Shown here one piece after another: positions 1-8,644 of a stretch of 29,557 bases of DNA. The stretch comes from Acetothermia bacterium UBA3571 (lineage in GTDB: Bacteria; Bipolaricaulota; Bipolaricaulia; Bipolaricaulales; Bipolaricaulaceae). The position numbers were made by a program, and so were the translations under genes. Within the stretch, counting starts at the first letter, position 1, and each line of letters opens with the position of its first letter. The stretch lies in NCBI GenBank assembly GCA_002375995.1, contig DFNI01000046.1, positions 1-29,557 of the forward strand, given 5' to 3'. Below the pieces are notes generated by a model. It had not been told where the DNA came from, searched no databases, and saw only the letters and a program-made list of their open reading frames with translations.

Positions 1-80
1 GCCAGGACATCCTCCTCCGCCTCAGCGAGGAGCCCCGCGGCTTCGGGGAACTTCCCCTGCAGGAAAGCCGTCACCCCCTC
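1..80 (-). CDS. Possible C-terminal fragment with a TPR-like helix pair
   Basis: On the minus strand the frame read from about 80 down to 1 gives a segment beginning TAFLQGKFPEAAGLL and rich in Ala, Glu and Leu, which resembles one tetratricopeptide repeat (small-residue/aromatic spacing, GKFPEA turn). The reading continues off the left edge. A GTG at 72-74 could be a start but its purine-rich run touches the codon; otherwise the segment is the downstream part of a gene whose upstream part lies in the neighbouring frame (80-574) after a frameshift. Too short to assign a family. Confidence 0.25.
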
Positions 81-574
81 TAGTTGTTTCCCTGGCCGCC
101 TTCTTGTTGGGCGGGGAAGAAGATCGTCCTCACCCACGCCATCACCTCCTCTCTGGACCCCTTCGGTACTTCCGATAGCAGGTCCCGCATCAAGTGCCCC
201 CGGCACCTCTGCCAGCTCGCCCCAACCAGTGCGTTTCGGCTTGTTATCACCTCCCTGCAAGTTTTCGGTGGGACATATCGGCGCAATAGTTGGGAGGAAT
301 GTGCCAATGAGGTGCCAAGTTGACAGATCGGGATGAGTGTATCTCTACTCCCGGATGGCTCGCTGTCACCGGTCGCCCCGCTGGGCCAATAGATATAACC
401 GCCATCCGGCTGTCCTCCGCTCAGGCGAGTGTGTACCCCCGCTGGTGCCGTGAGCTGAAAGGCACTCAGCGAGATAGACTGACCCGGCGCTACCCGAACC
501 CGTGAGGTTTTCGAGGCTCGGGAGGTGATCTTCACAATCCGGTTGCTTCTGAGCATTCGATGGCGGATCTTCAC
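80..574 (-). CDS. Hypothetical protein, weak support, possibly frameshifted
   Basis: An open frame of 164 codons on the minus strand, ending in TAG at 80-82. The middle (about residues 25-65, with GQSISLSAFQL and a GGYIYWPSG stretch) looks like beta-strand protein, while the end (about 140-160, SREEVMAWVRTIFF) looks helical. I do not recognise a family, see no signal peptide and no clear ribosome site before the ATG at 572-574. Its stop sits exactly where the next minus-strand frame begins to look like a TPR helix pair, so the two may be one gene split by an indel. It could equally be a non-coding open frame. Confidence 0.25.
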   Translation of the reverse strand: MKIRHRMLRSNRIVKITSRASKTSRVRVAPGQSISLSAFQLTAPAGVHTRLSGGQPDGGYIYWPSGATGDSEPSGSRDTLIPICQLGTSLAHSSQLLRRYVPPKTCREVITSRNALVGASWQRCRGHLMRDLLSEVPKGSREEVMAWVRTIFFPAQQEGGQGNN

Positions 575-826
575 GTAGCTCCGGGAAGCTTGAGCCCTGC
601 CGAGGCGTAGTTATAGGAGCCGCGGCCGGAACCAACCGCGGTTTCCTTTAGAAAAACATCGTCGAGGTTTCCTGGATCCCCGAGCCCGTAATAGTTTAGC
701 CATGCAGCGGAATCCGGGGCAGCGCCTCAATCCCGTCCACCGCCGGTTTTGTCCTCGATTCAGATCTCTACCCAAGCCAGGGTGCCGGAGGTCCGAGCTC
801 CCAACGGGCAGGGAGGGAGCCAGGGG
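575..826. other. Gene-free stretch downstream of the S9 peptidase
   Basis: About 250 nt between the stop of the S9 peptidase gene and the weak frame to its left. I see no convincing coding frame, RNA gene or U-tract terminator here on either strand. Confidence 0.4.
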
Positions 827-2779
827 TCAGTTCCCTTTCGGCCTGGCCAACGCGGCGGCTACCTCCGGGAGCTCATCCGCCCCCACCGGGATCTCGAGGC
901 TCGCGCCCTCGAAGTCGTCCCCAATGGGCTCAGTTCGGCCCCCCAGGAACTTCCCCAAAAACGCCTCGGCGATGGCCACAAAGGAGAGCCGGTTCTCCTG
1001 CCTGAGGAACCCGTGGCCCTCGTCCGGGTAGAGTACGTAGATCACCGGGACGCCCTTTCCCCGGAGGGCCGCGACGATCTGGTCCGATTCCTGCTTCTTC
1101 ACCCGAGGGTCGTTGGCCCCTTGCCCGATGAGGAGGGGCCGCACGATCCGGTCGGCATACTTCAGGGGCGAGCGGTCCCACAGGAACTCCCGATCCTTCG
1201 GGTCCACGGGGTCCCCCACCCGGGTGGAGAGGAGAGGCCGTATGGGCATCCAGTAAGGGGGGATGTTCTCGAGCAGGGTCAGTAGGTTCGAAGGGCCCAC
1301 GATGTCCACCCCACAGCGGAATACCTCCGGGGTGAAGGTGAGGCCTACCAAGGTGGCATAGCCCCCGTAGCTTCCGCCCATGATGGCCACCCTTTCGCGC
1401 TCCGCGATCCCCTCACTCACCGCCCACTCCACGGCGTCGATGAGATCGTCGTGCATCTTGCCCGCCCATTCGCGATTGCCGGCGTTGACGAAGGATTTCC
1501 CGAAGCCGGTGGAGCCGCGGAAGTTGACGCTCAACACCGCGTACCCCCGGTTGGCCAGCCACTGGTGCCACGGGTTGAACCCCCAGAAATCCCGCCACCA
1601 CGGCCCCCCGTGCACGAAAAGTACCATGGGCAAGGGGCGCTCCGGCTTCCCCCCTTTATCCACCCAAGGGGGAAGGGAGAGGTAGCTCACCAGGCGGAGC
1701 CCATCCCGGGCCCGGATCTCCACGGGGTACATCCGCGCCAGGGTGTACTTCTCCAGCTCCGGCCGGTCCGAGAATAGGAACTCGGCCCGGTTGCCTTCCC
1801 GGTCGTAGAGGTAATAGGCGGTGGGGGCAGCGTCGCGGACGTAGGCCACGAGCCACGTCTTGTCGTCCGTGGTCCGGGAGATGACCTGGAGTTCCCCGTC
1901 CACTAGGCCATGGAGGTAGGAGAGGTCCTCGGCGATCTCCTCGTCCACGGCCTCCCAGCGGCGGCGGGCGTAGGTGAAGGCGGCCGCTTGGGGCTTTCTC
2001 GTGAGGGGATGCTCCAGGACCTCCTGGGCGTCGCAGCGAGGGTCGGCGGCGAGCTCCCGGACTTCCCCGGACCCGAGGTCCAACGCCACCAGGGCCGCGG
2101 TGTCCCTGCCCCGGGAGTCCACGAGGAAGAGCACTTTCCCCTCTGCATCCAGGCCCACCGGCTGGGTGACGGCGGCGTCCTCGGGCCCGATTCGGGCCAA
2201 AAGTCCCCAACCGCCGTCCCGGCGGGAAAGGAGCTCGTAGCCCCCGTCCGGGAGGAACTTCATCGCCACCCGCACCTCGAGGTCGTCATCGGCGAGGAAC
2301 TGGAAGAACCCTTGCTCGTTCTTCAAGACGAGCTCCCGGGCCCCGCTTCCGAGGTCCACCCGAAAGACGTCGTGGTACCGGGGATCTCGCTCGTTCAGCG
2401 CCACCAGGGCCTCCCCGGGATGCTGGGGGCTCAGGTGGACGATCCGGGCCTGCACCCCCTCCTCCGGGGTGAGGACCCGAACCTCTCCCGTCTCCACGTC
2501 CACCCGGCAGATCCGGAAATTCTCGTCGCCGCCCCGGTCCATGAGGTATAGGATGTAGCGGGGGTTGTAGCTCCAGTGGTAGAAGAAAACCCCGCGCTCC
2601 CGTTCCCGGGTGAGGACCCGGGCCTCCGCGGGGGCGTCCGCCGGGGCGACCCACACGTTCCGCACCCCCTCCCAGGGGGCGATCCAAGAAAGCCACCGAC
2701 CATCGGGGCTTAACCGGACGAAGGATTTCTTGGGGTCCCCGAAGAGGACCCGCCTCGGAATGAGGGTCACATCCGTCAT
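827..2779 (-). CDS. S9-family serine peptidase (acylaminoacyl-peptidase / prolyl oligopeptidase type)
   Basis: A 650-residue protein with the two-part layout of S9 peptidases: an N-terminal beta-propeller-like region (about 1-360, repeated SPDGRWLSW, GGDENFRI and DSRGRD blades) and a C-terminal alpha/beta-hydrolase domain (about 380-620). The nucleophile is Ser470 in GGSYGG, the acid Asp557 in GANDPR and the base His589 in DEGHGF, so the triad is complete. The oxyanion region HGGPWW is present. Family members remove N-acyl amino acids or cleave short peptides in the cytoplasm; no signal peptide is seen, which fits. The start ATG at 2777-2779 has a strong AAGGAGGT ribosome site, and it overlaps the stop of the upstream metallopeptidase gene as ATGA, so the two are translationally coupled. 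Precise substrate cannot be told from sequence. Confidence 0.93.
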   Translation of the reverse strand: MTDVTLIPRRVLFGDPKKSFVRLSPDGRWLSWIAPWEGVRNVWVAPADAPAEARVLTRERERGVFFYHWSYNPRYILYLMDRGGDENFRICRVDVETGEVRVLTPEEGVQARIVHLSPQHPGEALVALNERDPRYHDVFRVDLGSGARELVLKNEQGFFQFLADDDLEVRVAMKFLPDGGYELLSRRDGGWGLLARIGPEDAAVTQPVGLDAEGKVLFLVDSRGRDTAALVALDLGSGEVRELAADPRCDAQEVLEHPLTRKPQAAAFTYARRRWEAVDEEIAEDLSYLHGLVDGELQVISRTTDDKTWLVAYVRDAAPTAYYLYDREGNRAEFLFSDRPELEKYTLARMYPVEIRARDGLRLVSYLSLPPWVDKGGKPERPLPMVLFVHGGPWWRDFWGFNPWHQWLANRGYAVLSVNFRGSTGFGKSFVNAGNREWAGKMHDDLIDAVEWAVSEGIAERERVAIMGGSYGGYATLVGLTFTPEVFRCGVDIVGPSNLLTLLENIPPYWMPIRPLLSTRVGDPVDPKDREFLWDRSPLKYADRIVRPLLIGQGANDPRVKKQESDQIVAALRGKGVPVIYVLYPDEGHGFLRQENRLSFVAIAEAFLGKFLGGRTEPIGDDFEGASLEIPVGADELPEVAAALARPKGN

Positions 2780-3674
2780 GCTTTACCTCCTTGCCTTGTA
2801 GCGTTGGATCTTGTCCCCGACGTCATCGGGGCTTCCAAGAAAGCGCGGGCCTCCGCCTCCAGGGTTTCCCGCGCCAGGGAAGCGATCTCCCGCAGCGTGT
2901 ACCTTGCCTCCAGGTAGCGGATGAACCGGTATCCCAGGAAGTAACCGGCGTACTTTATGCCGCGGAAATCGAACCAGGAGCCGAAGAACTCCCGCACATC
3001 GCCCCCGTCCAGGCGGGAGAGGTACTCGCGGGCGATTTCGGGGAGCCGCTCCGCGCAGCGCTCCACCCAGCCCGTCCCCTCCCCCTGATGGAAACTTCGT
3101 CCCCCGCGGATAAGTTCCTCGAGCCTCTGGGCGAACCCCTCGGTGTAGAGGAGCCCCGCCGGCCGCTCCTCTAGGGGTTCCAGGGGCTCGCCCCGCCAAA
3201 AACGGTGGATCAGGTGGCCGAGCTCGTGGGCACAGAGGCCCTCCAGGCGCTCAGGGGTATGCCACTCAAGTTCCGCGATCATCTCGAGCCCGAAGAGGAC
3301 CGCTGGAACTCCCCTATATTCGGTGGCCCAGCCGGCGCCGCAGCCGATCCCCATGTACATCACCCCGAGGACCTCCTCCCGAAATCCCAAGTTTTCCCCC
3401 GCTTGCCCCAACACGCGTTCCCACACCCCGGGAAGGGCTTTCGCGGTGGCCTCCATGAGGGGGAGGCGTTGGGTGAGCTCTGGGAACACCCGCTTCCGGG
3501 CGATCTCCCGCCAATCGAACCCCTCCGCCGCATAGCACTCCACCTGCTTCCGGAAAAGCTCGGGATACCTTTCACGGTGGAACTCTTCCCAAAGTTTCAA
3601 GAGCTCCTCAGGATTCATCCCCGGGTTTTTCCGAAGAAGTTCGAGGAACCCGGAGGCGGCGTCGATCAGCTCCC

Positions 3675-3678
<4 letters not shown>
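2776..3678 (-). CDS. Zinc metallopeptidase of the HExxH/gluzincin type, cytoplasmic
   Basis: A 300-residue protein with HELGH at 151-155 as the zinc-binding and catalytic motif and a likely third ligand Glu180 in the sequence TEGFAQRLEEL, the spacing expected for gluzincins. The N-terminal 80 residues are helical (FLELL..LLKLWEEFHRERYPELF). No signal peptide or membrane segment is visible, so it probably acts inside the cell. A region near 105-130 (VMYMGIGCGAGWATEYRGVPAVLFG) looks like the sheet preceding the active helix. It resembles the DUF2268/DUF5700-like group of predicted Zn-proteases, but I cannot name the family with certainty. Its ATG overlaps the stop of gatA (ATGA at 3675-3678), and its own stop overlaps the start of the S9 peptidase, placing two peptidases in one translationally coupled operon. 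Confidence 0.8.
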
Positions 3679-5069
<1,391 letters not shown>

Positions 5070-5075
5070 GGTTTC

Positions 5076-5161
5076 TGCCGGGGGTGGGATTCGAACCCAC
5101 ACGGGGTTTATGCCCCACTGGATCCTGAGTCCAGCGCGTCTGCCAATTCCGCCACCCCGGC
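5076..5161 (-). tRNA. tRNA-Leu (anticodon CAG)
   Basis: An 86-nt class II tRNA on the minus strand. The acceptor stem GCCGGGG pairs with CCCCGGC at the 3' end, with discriminator A at 5076. The anticodon arm is CTGGA/TCCAG around a 7-nt loop with T33 and anticodon CAG (Leu, codon CUG). A long variable arm (TGGGGC/ACCCC type) and a T arm GTGGG-TTCGAAT-CCCAC follow. CCA is not encoded. It lies directly behind a good promoter and 6 nt before the gatA start, so it is probably cut out of the same transcript. Confidence 0.96.
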
Positions 5162-5175
5162 GCGAATCGACACCG

Positions 5176-5205
5176 ATTCTATAGACCCCCCTCCCCACCC
5201 GTCAA
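5176..5205 (-). promoter_or_regulatory. Promoter of the tRNA-Leu/gatA/peptidase operon
   Basis: On the minus strand TTGACG (5200-5205) is followed after 16 nt by TATAGA (5178-5183), or after 18 nt by TAGAAT (5176-5181), about 15 nt before the tRNA 5' end. This is a near-consensus sigma70-type promoter. Confidence 0.7.
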
Positions 5206-5227
5206 GGTGCGCTAGAGGCCACCAGGT

Positions 5228-5256
5228 TTGACTAAAATCGCCTCCCACGTTAGACT
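5228..5256 (+). promoter_or_regulatory. Promoter of the Crp/Fnr-family regulator gene
   Basis: TTGACT (5228-5233), a 17-nt spacer and TAGACT (5251-5256) form a sigma70-type promoter 19 nt before the ATG at 5275. It is divergent from, and only about 25 nt away from, the tRNA operon promoter. Confidence 0.65.
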
Positions 5257-5274
5257 GCGTGCGGGTGAGGGGGG

Positions 5275-5949
5275 ATGATTGAGCTGAGAGATTTTAGGGT
5301 CTTCGCCGATCTCAAGAAAGAAGATTTGGAAAAGCTCTCCTCCATGATCCGCCACATCGACTACGGACAGGATGAGCTTATCTTCATGGAGGGCGCCCCG
5401 GCGTTCGGGTTTTACCTCGTTTTCTCCGGCGCGGTCAAGGTGGTGAAGCGCTCCGCCAAGGGAAAGTCCCAGATCCTCAAGATAGTGGGTCCGGGGGGGA
5501 TGCTTGGGGAAACCACCCTATTCGATAAAACCGTCCACAATGCCTATGCCAAGACCTTGGTCCCCTCAAAGGTGGGGTTCATCGAACGGGGCGATTTCTT
5601 CTACTTCCTGGAACGGCATCCCAAGGTGATCTTCCGGTTCTTCGAGCGGTTATCCCTGGAGCTCAAGGCTTTCCAGAACAAGCTCGCTGAGCGCTCCTAC
5701 GCCTCCAGCAAAGAAAGGCTCGCCCGCCTCATCCTCGCCCTGGGGAAGTTGGGGGTCGAACTTTCCCGGGGGGAGCTGGCGGAGATGGCGGGTGTTTCCT
5801 CTAAGACAGCTATCCGTACCTTGGGAGAGCTTGAGTCCCGGGGGATCATCGCCTTGGAGAACCGCCGCATAAAGATCCTGAAAGAGGATTACCTCAAGCG
5901 CCTGGTGGAGCCCTTCTCCTTTCCCGTGGATAGCTCTACCATTATCTGA
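5275..5949 (+). CDS. Crp/Fnr-family transcriptional regulator
   Basis: A 224-residue regulator with an N-terminal cyclic-nucleotide-binding fold (about 5-115, glycine turns GQDELIF, SGAVKVVKR and GGMLGETTLF), a dimer helix (about 115-142) and a C-terminal Crp-type winged helix (LSRGELAEMAGVSSKTAIRT, 163-182, then a wing to about 205). The Arg that binds the cAMP phosphate in Crp is not seen after GETTLFDKT, and the N-terminal cysteines of oxygen-sensing Fnr are absent, so the ligand is unknown. The start ATG follows GTGAGGGGGG. It is followed at a short distance, on the same strand, by a two-component pair that may be co-transcribed. Targets cannot be read from the sequence. Confidence 0.9.
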   Translation: MIELRDFRVFADLKKEDLEKLSSMIRHIDYGQDELIFMEGAPAFGFYLVFSGAVKVVKRSAKGKSQILKIVGPGGMLGETTLFDKTVHNAYAKTLVPSKVGFIERGDFFYFLERHPKVIFRFFERLSLELKAFQNKLAERSYASSKERLARLILALGKLGVELSRGELAEMAGVSSKTAIRTLGELESRGIIALENRRIKILKEDYLKRLVEPFSFPVDSSTII

Positions 5950-5972
5950 GGGGGCCAAGTTTTTCCTCACAC

Positions 5973-6010
5973 GGTGACAGGTGTCCTTGCACTCCCGTTT
6001 CTGTGTCACC
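5973..6010. repeat. Inverted repeat in the kinase leader
   Basis: GGTGACA (5973-5979) and TGTCACC (6004-6010) form a perfect 7-bp inverted repeat separated by 24 nt, just before the preferred kinase start at 6029. It could be a hairpin or a pair of half-sites for a regulator, possibly the Crp-like protein encoded immediately upstream. Confidence 0.4.
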
Positions 6011-6028
6011 AAAGTACCACCGGTCGTG

Positions 6029-7843
6029 ATGGAGATCAGATGGGGGAAGGTCTCGGTGTGGGTGGCCCTTGTCGCCGGTTTCCTCCTCACCCTTTTGGCC
6101 CGCCCTCTGGCTCTTTCTACGAGTCCCGGGGTGTTAATGGGGGGCTATGCCCTGGCGGTCTCCCTGGCCGCGGCCGCGGGATGGCTATGGGGGCTCCTGG
6201 GAGCGGGTGTCGCGCTTGGGGCCACGGTCTTTTTGCTACAAGGGGAAAATTCCGGGATCTCCGCCATCGGAGGGCTCATGTATTTCGGGGTTGTGGGTCT
6301 CGTGGAAGGGGGTATGGGCATGTGGCGCCGTCGGGCCAGGGGGGGATCGCGCCCACCCAATAAGCTGGATTTGGTGTATAACGAGGTTCTCTTCGAGGAT
6401 AGCCCCACCATCGTACACCTGGTGGACGAGGAGGGGAACGTTATTCGCCGCAACCGGGCGTCCAAGACCACCCTCGGCTGGCCGGGCCGCAATACCCTTC
6501 ACCTCTCCGAATACGTCCACCCCGAAGACATCGGGCGGTTCCGCAAGGAGCTCCGCAAGCTCTTCGATCTGGGAGGGATCCAGGGGGTGGAGCTCCGCTT
6601 CATCTCGGAAAGGCAGCACAGCGTCCCCGTGGAGATCCACGGCCGCCGCCTAAGCCCCAAGCGGGCGGTGTTGGCAGCCCTGGACCGCTCGGAGGTCATG
6701 GAGCTCCAGAGGAAGCTGGCCGAGGAAGAGGCCCGCTACCGCTATCTCATCGAGGCCGCCATCGATACGATGGATTCGGGCGTAGTCCTCATCGACGCCG
6801 GGGGAAAGGTGATATGGGCCAACAAGGCCATCGAGCGCTTCTTCGGCATCCCCCGCGACAGCTGCATTGGCCTCCCCGCGAGGAAGGTGCTCGAGCGGCT
6901 GCTTTTCCGGATCGATAACCGTAGCGAGTTCGAGGACGTGGTGCACTATGCCTACGGAGAAGGGGCGGCGGTGGAGAACGTGGAATGCCGGGTGCGTTCG
7001 GGCTTGCAGCGTGAGGAGCGGATACTGCAGTATTCTTCCTATCCCATCGAGAACGGAGGGCGCATCGACCACTACGTGGACATCACCCAGCTCAAGCGCC
7101 TGGAGGCGGATCTGCGCCGCAAGACCCAAGACCTGGAAGAGATGAACCGGAACCTCAAGGAATACGATTGGGCGGTAGCCCATGATCTCAAGGCCCCGGC
7201 CAGGACCATCGTGTCGTTGGCGGATCAGGTGCTAAAACAGAACCCCGATGGGATCCTTCCCCAGGATGTGCGCCTGAACCTGGAGCTCATCCGCGAGGTG
7301 GGGGAGAACATGATCACCCTCATCCGGGATCTCCTCCACTTCTCCACCATCAAGGTGGACGCGGCGGCCTTCGAGCCCGTGGACCTGAAGAAGGTGGTGG
7401 GAGCGGTGTGCCGAGAGCTCTCCTCCATCCTCGAAGGGGTGGAGGTGGTGATCCAGCCGGGGCTTCCCACCGTCATGGGGATTGAGACCCGCATCGCCGA
7501 GGTCTACCGCAACCTCATCCAGAACGCGGTGAAGTTCAACGACAAGCCCACCCCCCGGATCGAGGTGGGGTACGAGGGGGAGCAGGGCGGGCTGTGCATC
7601 CTGTACGTACGGGACAACGGTATTGGGATCAGGGAGGAGTTCCACGAGACCATCTTCCGGATCTTCAACAAGCTCGATCCCGAGTCCGAGGGCACCGGGG
7701 CGGGCCTTGCAATCTGTCGGAGGATCGTGGAAGAACATGGGGGGCGGATTTGGGTGAAATCGCGGGTGGGAGAGGGGAGCACCTTCTACTTCACTCTCCC
7801 CAAGGCACGCGTAAGGAAGGTGGAGGAGCAATATGTCCGCTGA
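6029..7843 (+). CDS. Membrane histidine kinase with two PAS domains
   Basis: About 604 residues from the ATG at 6029. An in-frame GTG at 5981 would add 16 residues that look unnatural; neither start has a clear ribosome site. Four closely packed hydrophobic segments (about 8-25, 36-57, 55-70, 78-94) form a small membrane sensor, followed by a PAS-like domain (118-219), a coiled link, a second PAS domain (236-354), a dimerisation domain with the phospho-accepting His385 in VAHDLKAPAR, and an ATPase domain with N box NLIQNAVKFN (495-504), DNGIGI (529-534) and GTGAGLAI (555-562). The H-box style is that of phytochrome-like kinases. The gene overlaps the response regulator gene by 11 nt, so the pair is coupled. 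The signal is unknown. Confidence 0.92.
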   Translation: MEIRWGKVSVWVALVAGFLLTLLARPLALSTSPGVLMGGYALAVSLAAAAGWLWGLLGAGVALGATVFLLQGENSGISAIGGLMYFGVVGLVEGGMGMWRRRARGGSRPPNKLDLVYNEVLFEDSPTIVHLVDEEGNVIRRNRASKTTLGWPGRNTLHLSEYVHPEDIGRFRKELRKLFDLGGIQGVELRFISERQHSVPVEIHGRRLSPKRAVLAALDRSEVMELQRKLAEEEARYRYLIEAAIDTMDSGVVLIDAGGKVIWANKAIERFFGIPRDSCIGLPARKVLERLLFRIDNRSEFEDVVHYAYGEGAAVENVECRVRSGLQREERILQYSSYPIENGGRIDHYVDITQLKRLEADLRRKTQDLEEMNRNLKEYDWAVAHDLKAPARTIVSLADQVLKQNPDGILPQDVRLNLELIREVGENMITLIRDLLHFSTIKVDAAAFEPVDLKKVVGAVCRELSSILEGVEVVIQPGLPTVMGIETRIAEVYRNLIQNAVKFNDKPTPRIEVGYEGEQGGLCILYVRDNGIGIREEFHETIFRIFNKLDPESEGTGAGLAICRRIVEEHGGRIWVKSRVGEGSTFYFTLPKARVRKVEEQYVR

Positions 7844-8273
7844 GAAAAAGCTGACGGTGCTTGTGGTGGAGGATACCAAACACGACTACATCCTGATCGA
7901 GCGCTCCATCCGGGCCTTGGAAGAGAAGGGGATAAAGTGCGAGCTTCACTGGGTCACCACGGGAGAGGATGCATTGGACTTCCTTTACCGTCGGGACAGG
8001 TACGCCAACGCGCCTCGGCCGAACCTGATCCTCTTGGACCTGCGGCTTCCGGGGATGAACGGGTTGGAGGTCCTGGAGCAGATAAAGAAGGACGAGCGTC
8101 TCCGGAAGATCCCGGTGGTGGTGCTCACCGTTTCGGAACTGGAAGAGGACATGGTCCGCGCCTACGATTCGGGCGCTTCGGCGTACCTCCAGAAGCCCAC
8201 CCACACCGAGGACTTCGAGAAGCTCCTCAACACCGTCTGGGAGTACTGGCAGGTGGTACGGCTCCCGGAGTAG
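7833..8273 (+). CDS. Single-domain response regulator (Rcp1-like receiver)
   Basis: A 146-residue receiver with no output domain. The phospho-acceptor is Asp69 in LILLDLRLPG, the acidic pocket Glu13-Asp14 lies in VVEDTKHD, the conserved Thr99 in VVLTVS and the conserved Lys121 in LQKPTH. The insertion before the acceptor (FLYRRDRYANAPRP) is typical of Rcp1-type regulators that partner phytochrome-like kinases. The ATG at 7833 is preceded by AAGGTGGAGGAG and overlaps the kinase gene's end by 11 nt. With no DNA-binding domain it must act by protein contact or phosphotransfer. A hairpin some 40 nt downstream (8313-8330) may end the transcript. Confidence 0.94.
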   Translation: MSAEKKLTVLVVEDTKHDYILIERSIRALEEKGIKCELHWVTTGEDALDFLYRRDRYANAPRPNLILLDLRLPGMNGLEVLEQIKKDERLRKIPVVVLTVSELEEDMVRAYDSGASAYLQKPTHTEDFEKLLNTVWEYWQVVRLPE

Positions 8274-8312
8274 GCAAACGTCCCGTCGTGGGGTAACTTA
8301 TATCCCCTATTT

Positions 8313-8330
8313 GGAGGACTTTTCTCCTCC
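8313..8330 (+). terminator. Weak hairpin after the two-component operon
   Basis: GGAGGA (8313-8318), loop CTTTTC, TCCTCC (8325-8330), followed by TATTTG. It lies within a larger fold in which GGCAAA near 8273-8278 can pair with TTTGCC near 8333-8338. The U-tract is poor, so termination is uncertain. Confidence 0.35.
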
Positions 8331-8370
8331 TATTTGCCCCTTTGCTTCCCTTATGATCCATTAGGTTAAA

Positions 8371-8556
8371 AAGTTGCACGCGTGCCCTAAGGCGTGGTGC
8401 CGGCCGAAGCGGGTTGCCTGCCCGCACGGGGCCGGGGCGAAAAGTTGCGCTAGACCGCCTCCTCACCCGGCCCCGTAGGCTGCCGTTCGAATCGGCGGGG
8501 CACGCGGGAACTTCTCAGGTTGCCCGGGGAAGGTCCCTTCCCCGGGCATTTTTTGG
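8371..8556 (+). ncRNA. Putative structured non-coding RNA with tRNA-like cloverleaf and own terminator
   Basis: A gene-free stretch folds as follows. A closing helix pairs 8379-8387 with 8498-8506 (9 perfect bp), extended outward by AAGTT 8371-8375 with AACTT 8509-8513. T8-A9-like bases follow at 8388-8389. A small D-like arm pairs 8391-8393 with 8403-8405. An anticodon-like arm pairs GCGGG 8409-8413 with CCCGC 8421-8425 around a 7-nt loop TTGCCTG. A long arm of 11 perfect bp pairs 8426-8436 with 8466-8476. A textbook T arm (5+7+5) lies at 8481-8497 with loop TTCGAAT matching the TTCRANY consensus. A strong Rho-independent terminator (8522-8556) follows. A -10-like TATGAT at 8352-8357 could start it. 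It does not look like a normal tRNA because of the giant extra arm and extended acceptor; I cannot match it to RNase P, SRP, tmRNA or a known riboswitch. 6S-like or Y-RNA-like RNAs remain possible. Confidence 0.55.
8522..8556 (+). terminator. Strong Rho-independent terminator
   Basis: GCCCGGGGAAGG (8522-8533) pairs with CCTTCCCCGGGC (8536-8547), with a minimal loop and then ATTTTTT. It ends the structured RNA upstream and insulates the transporter operon that begins at 8645. Confidence 0.85.
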
Positions 8557-8607
8557 CTTCCGCAGGAGTGGGGACACCCACCTTTCTCTCCCGGGAGCGG
8601 GTGGACG

Positions 8608-8640
8608 TATAATCTTCGTGCTAAAACCTCAAGGAGGTGG
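8608..8640 (+). promoter_or_regulatory. -10 element and ribosome site of the binding-protein gene
   Basis: A perfect TATAAT at 8608-8613 lies 31 nt before the GTG start; no good -35 is seen 17 nt upstream, so an activator may help. AAGGAGGTGG at 8631-8640 is a near-perfect ribosome site and fixes the GTG at 8645 as the start, although the frame is open further upstream through the RNA element. Confidence 0.6.
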
Positions 8641-8644
8641 TAGT

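Noticed and set aside
5070..5198. N-terminal extension of the gatA frame (43 residues)
   Set aside because: It is a translation of the tRNA-Leu gene; the true family-like start is the ATG at 5067-5069.
8371..8520. Calling the structured element a normal tRNA-Gly(GCC)
   Set aside because: The variable region of more than 50 nt, pyrimidine after the anticodon, extended acceptor helix and private terminator do not fit a working tRNA.
8371..8520. tmRNA, RNase P or SRP RNA
   Set aside because: Too short for tmRNA and RNase P, no tag reading frame with a typical end, and no SRP tetraloop-type GGAAGCAG motif.
8414..8644. Upstream extension of the PhnD-type frame
   Set aside because: It reads through the structured RNA, its terminator and the promoter; the GTG at 8645 has a perfect ribosome site and a signal peptide.
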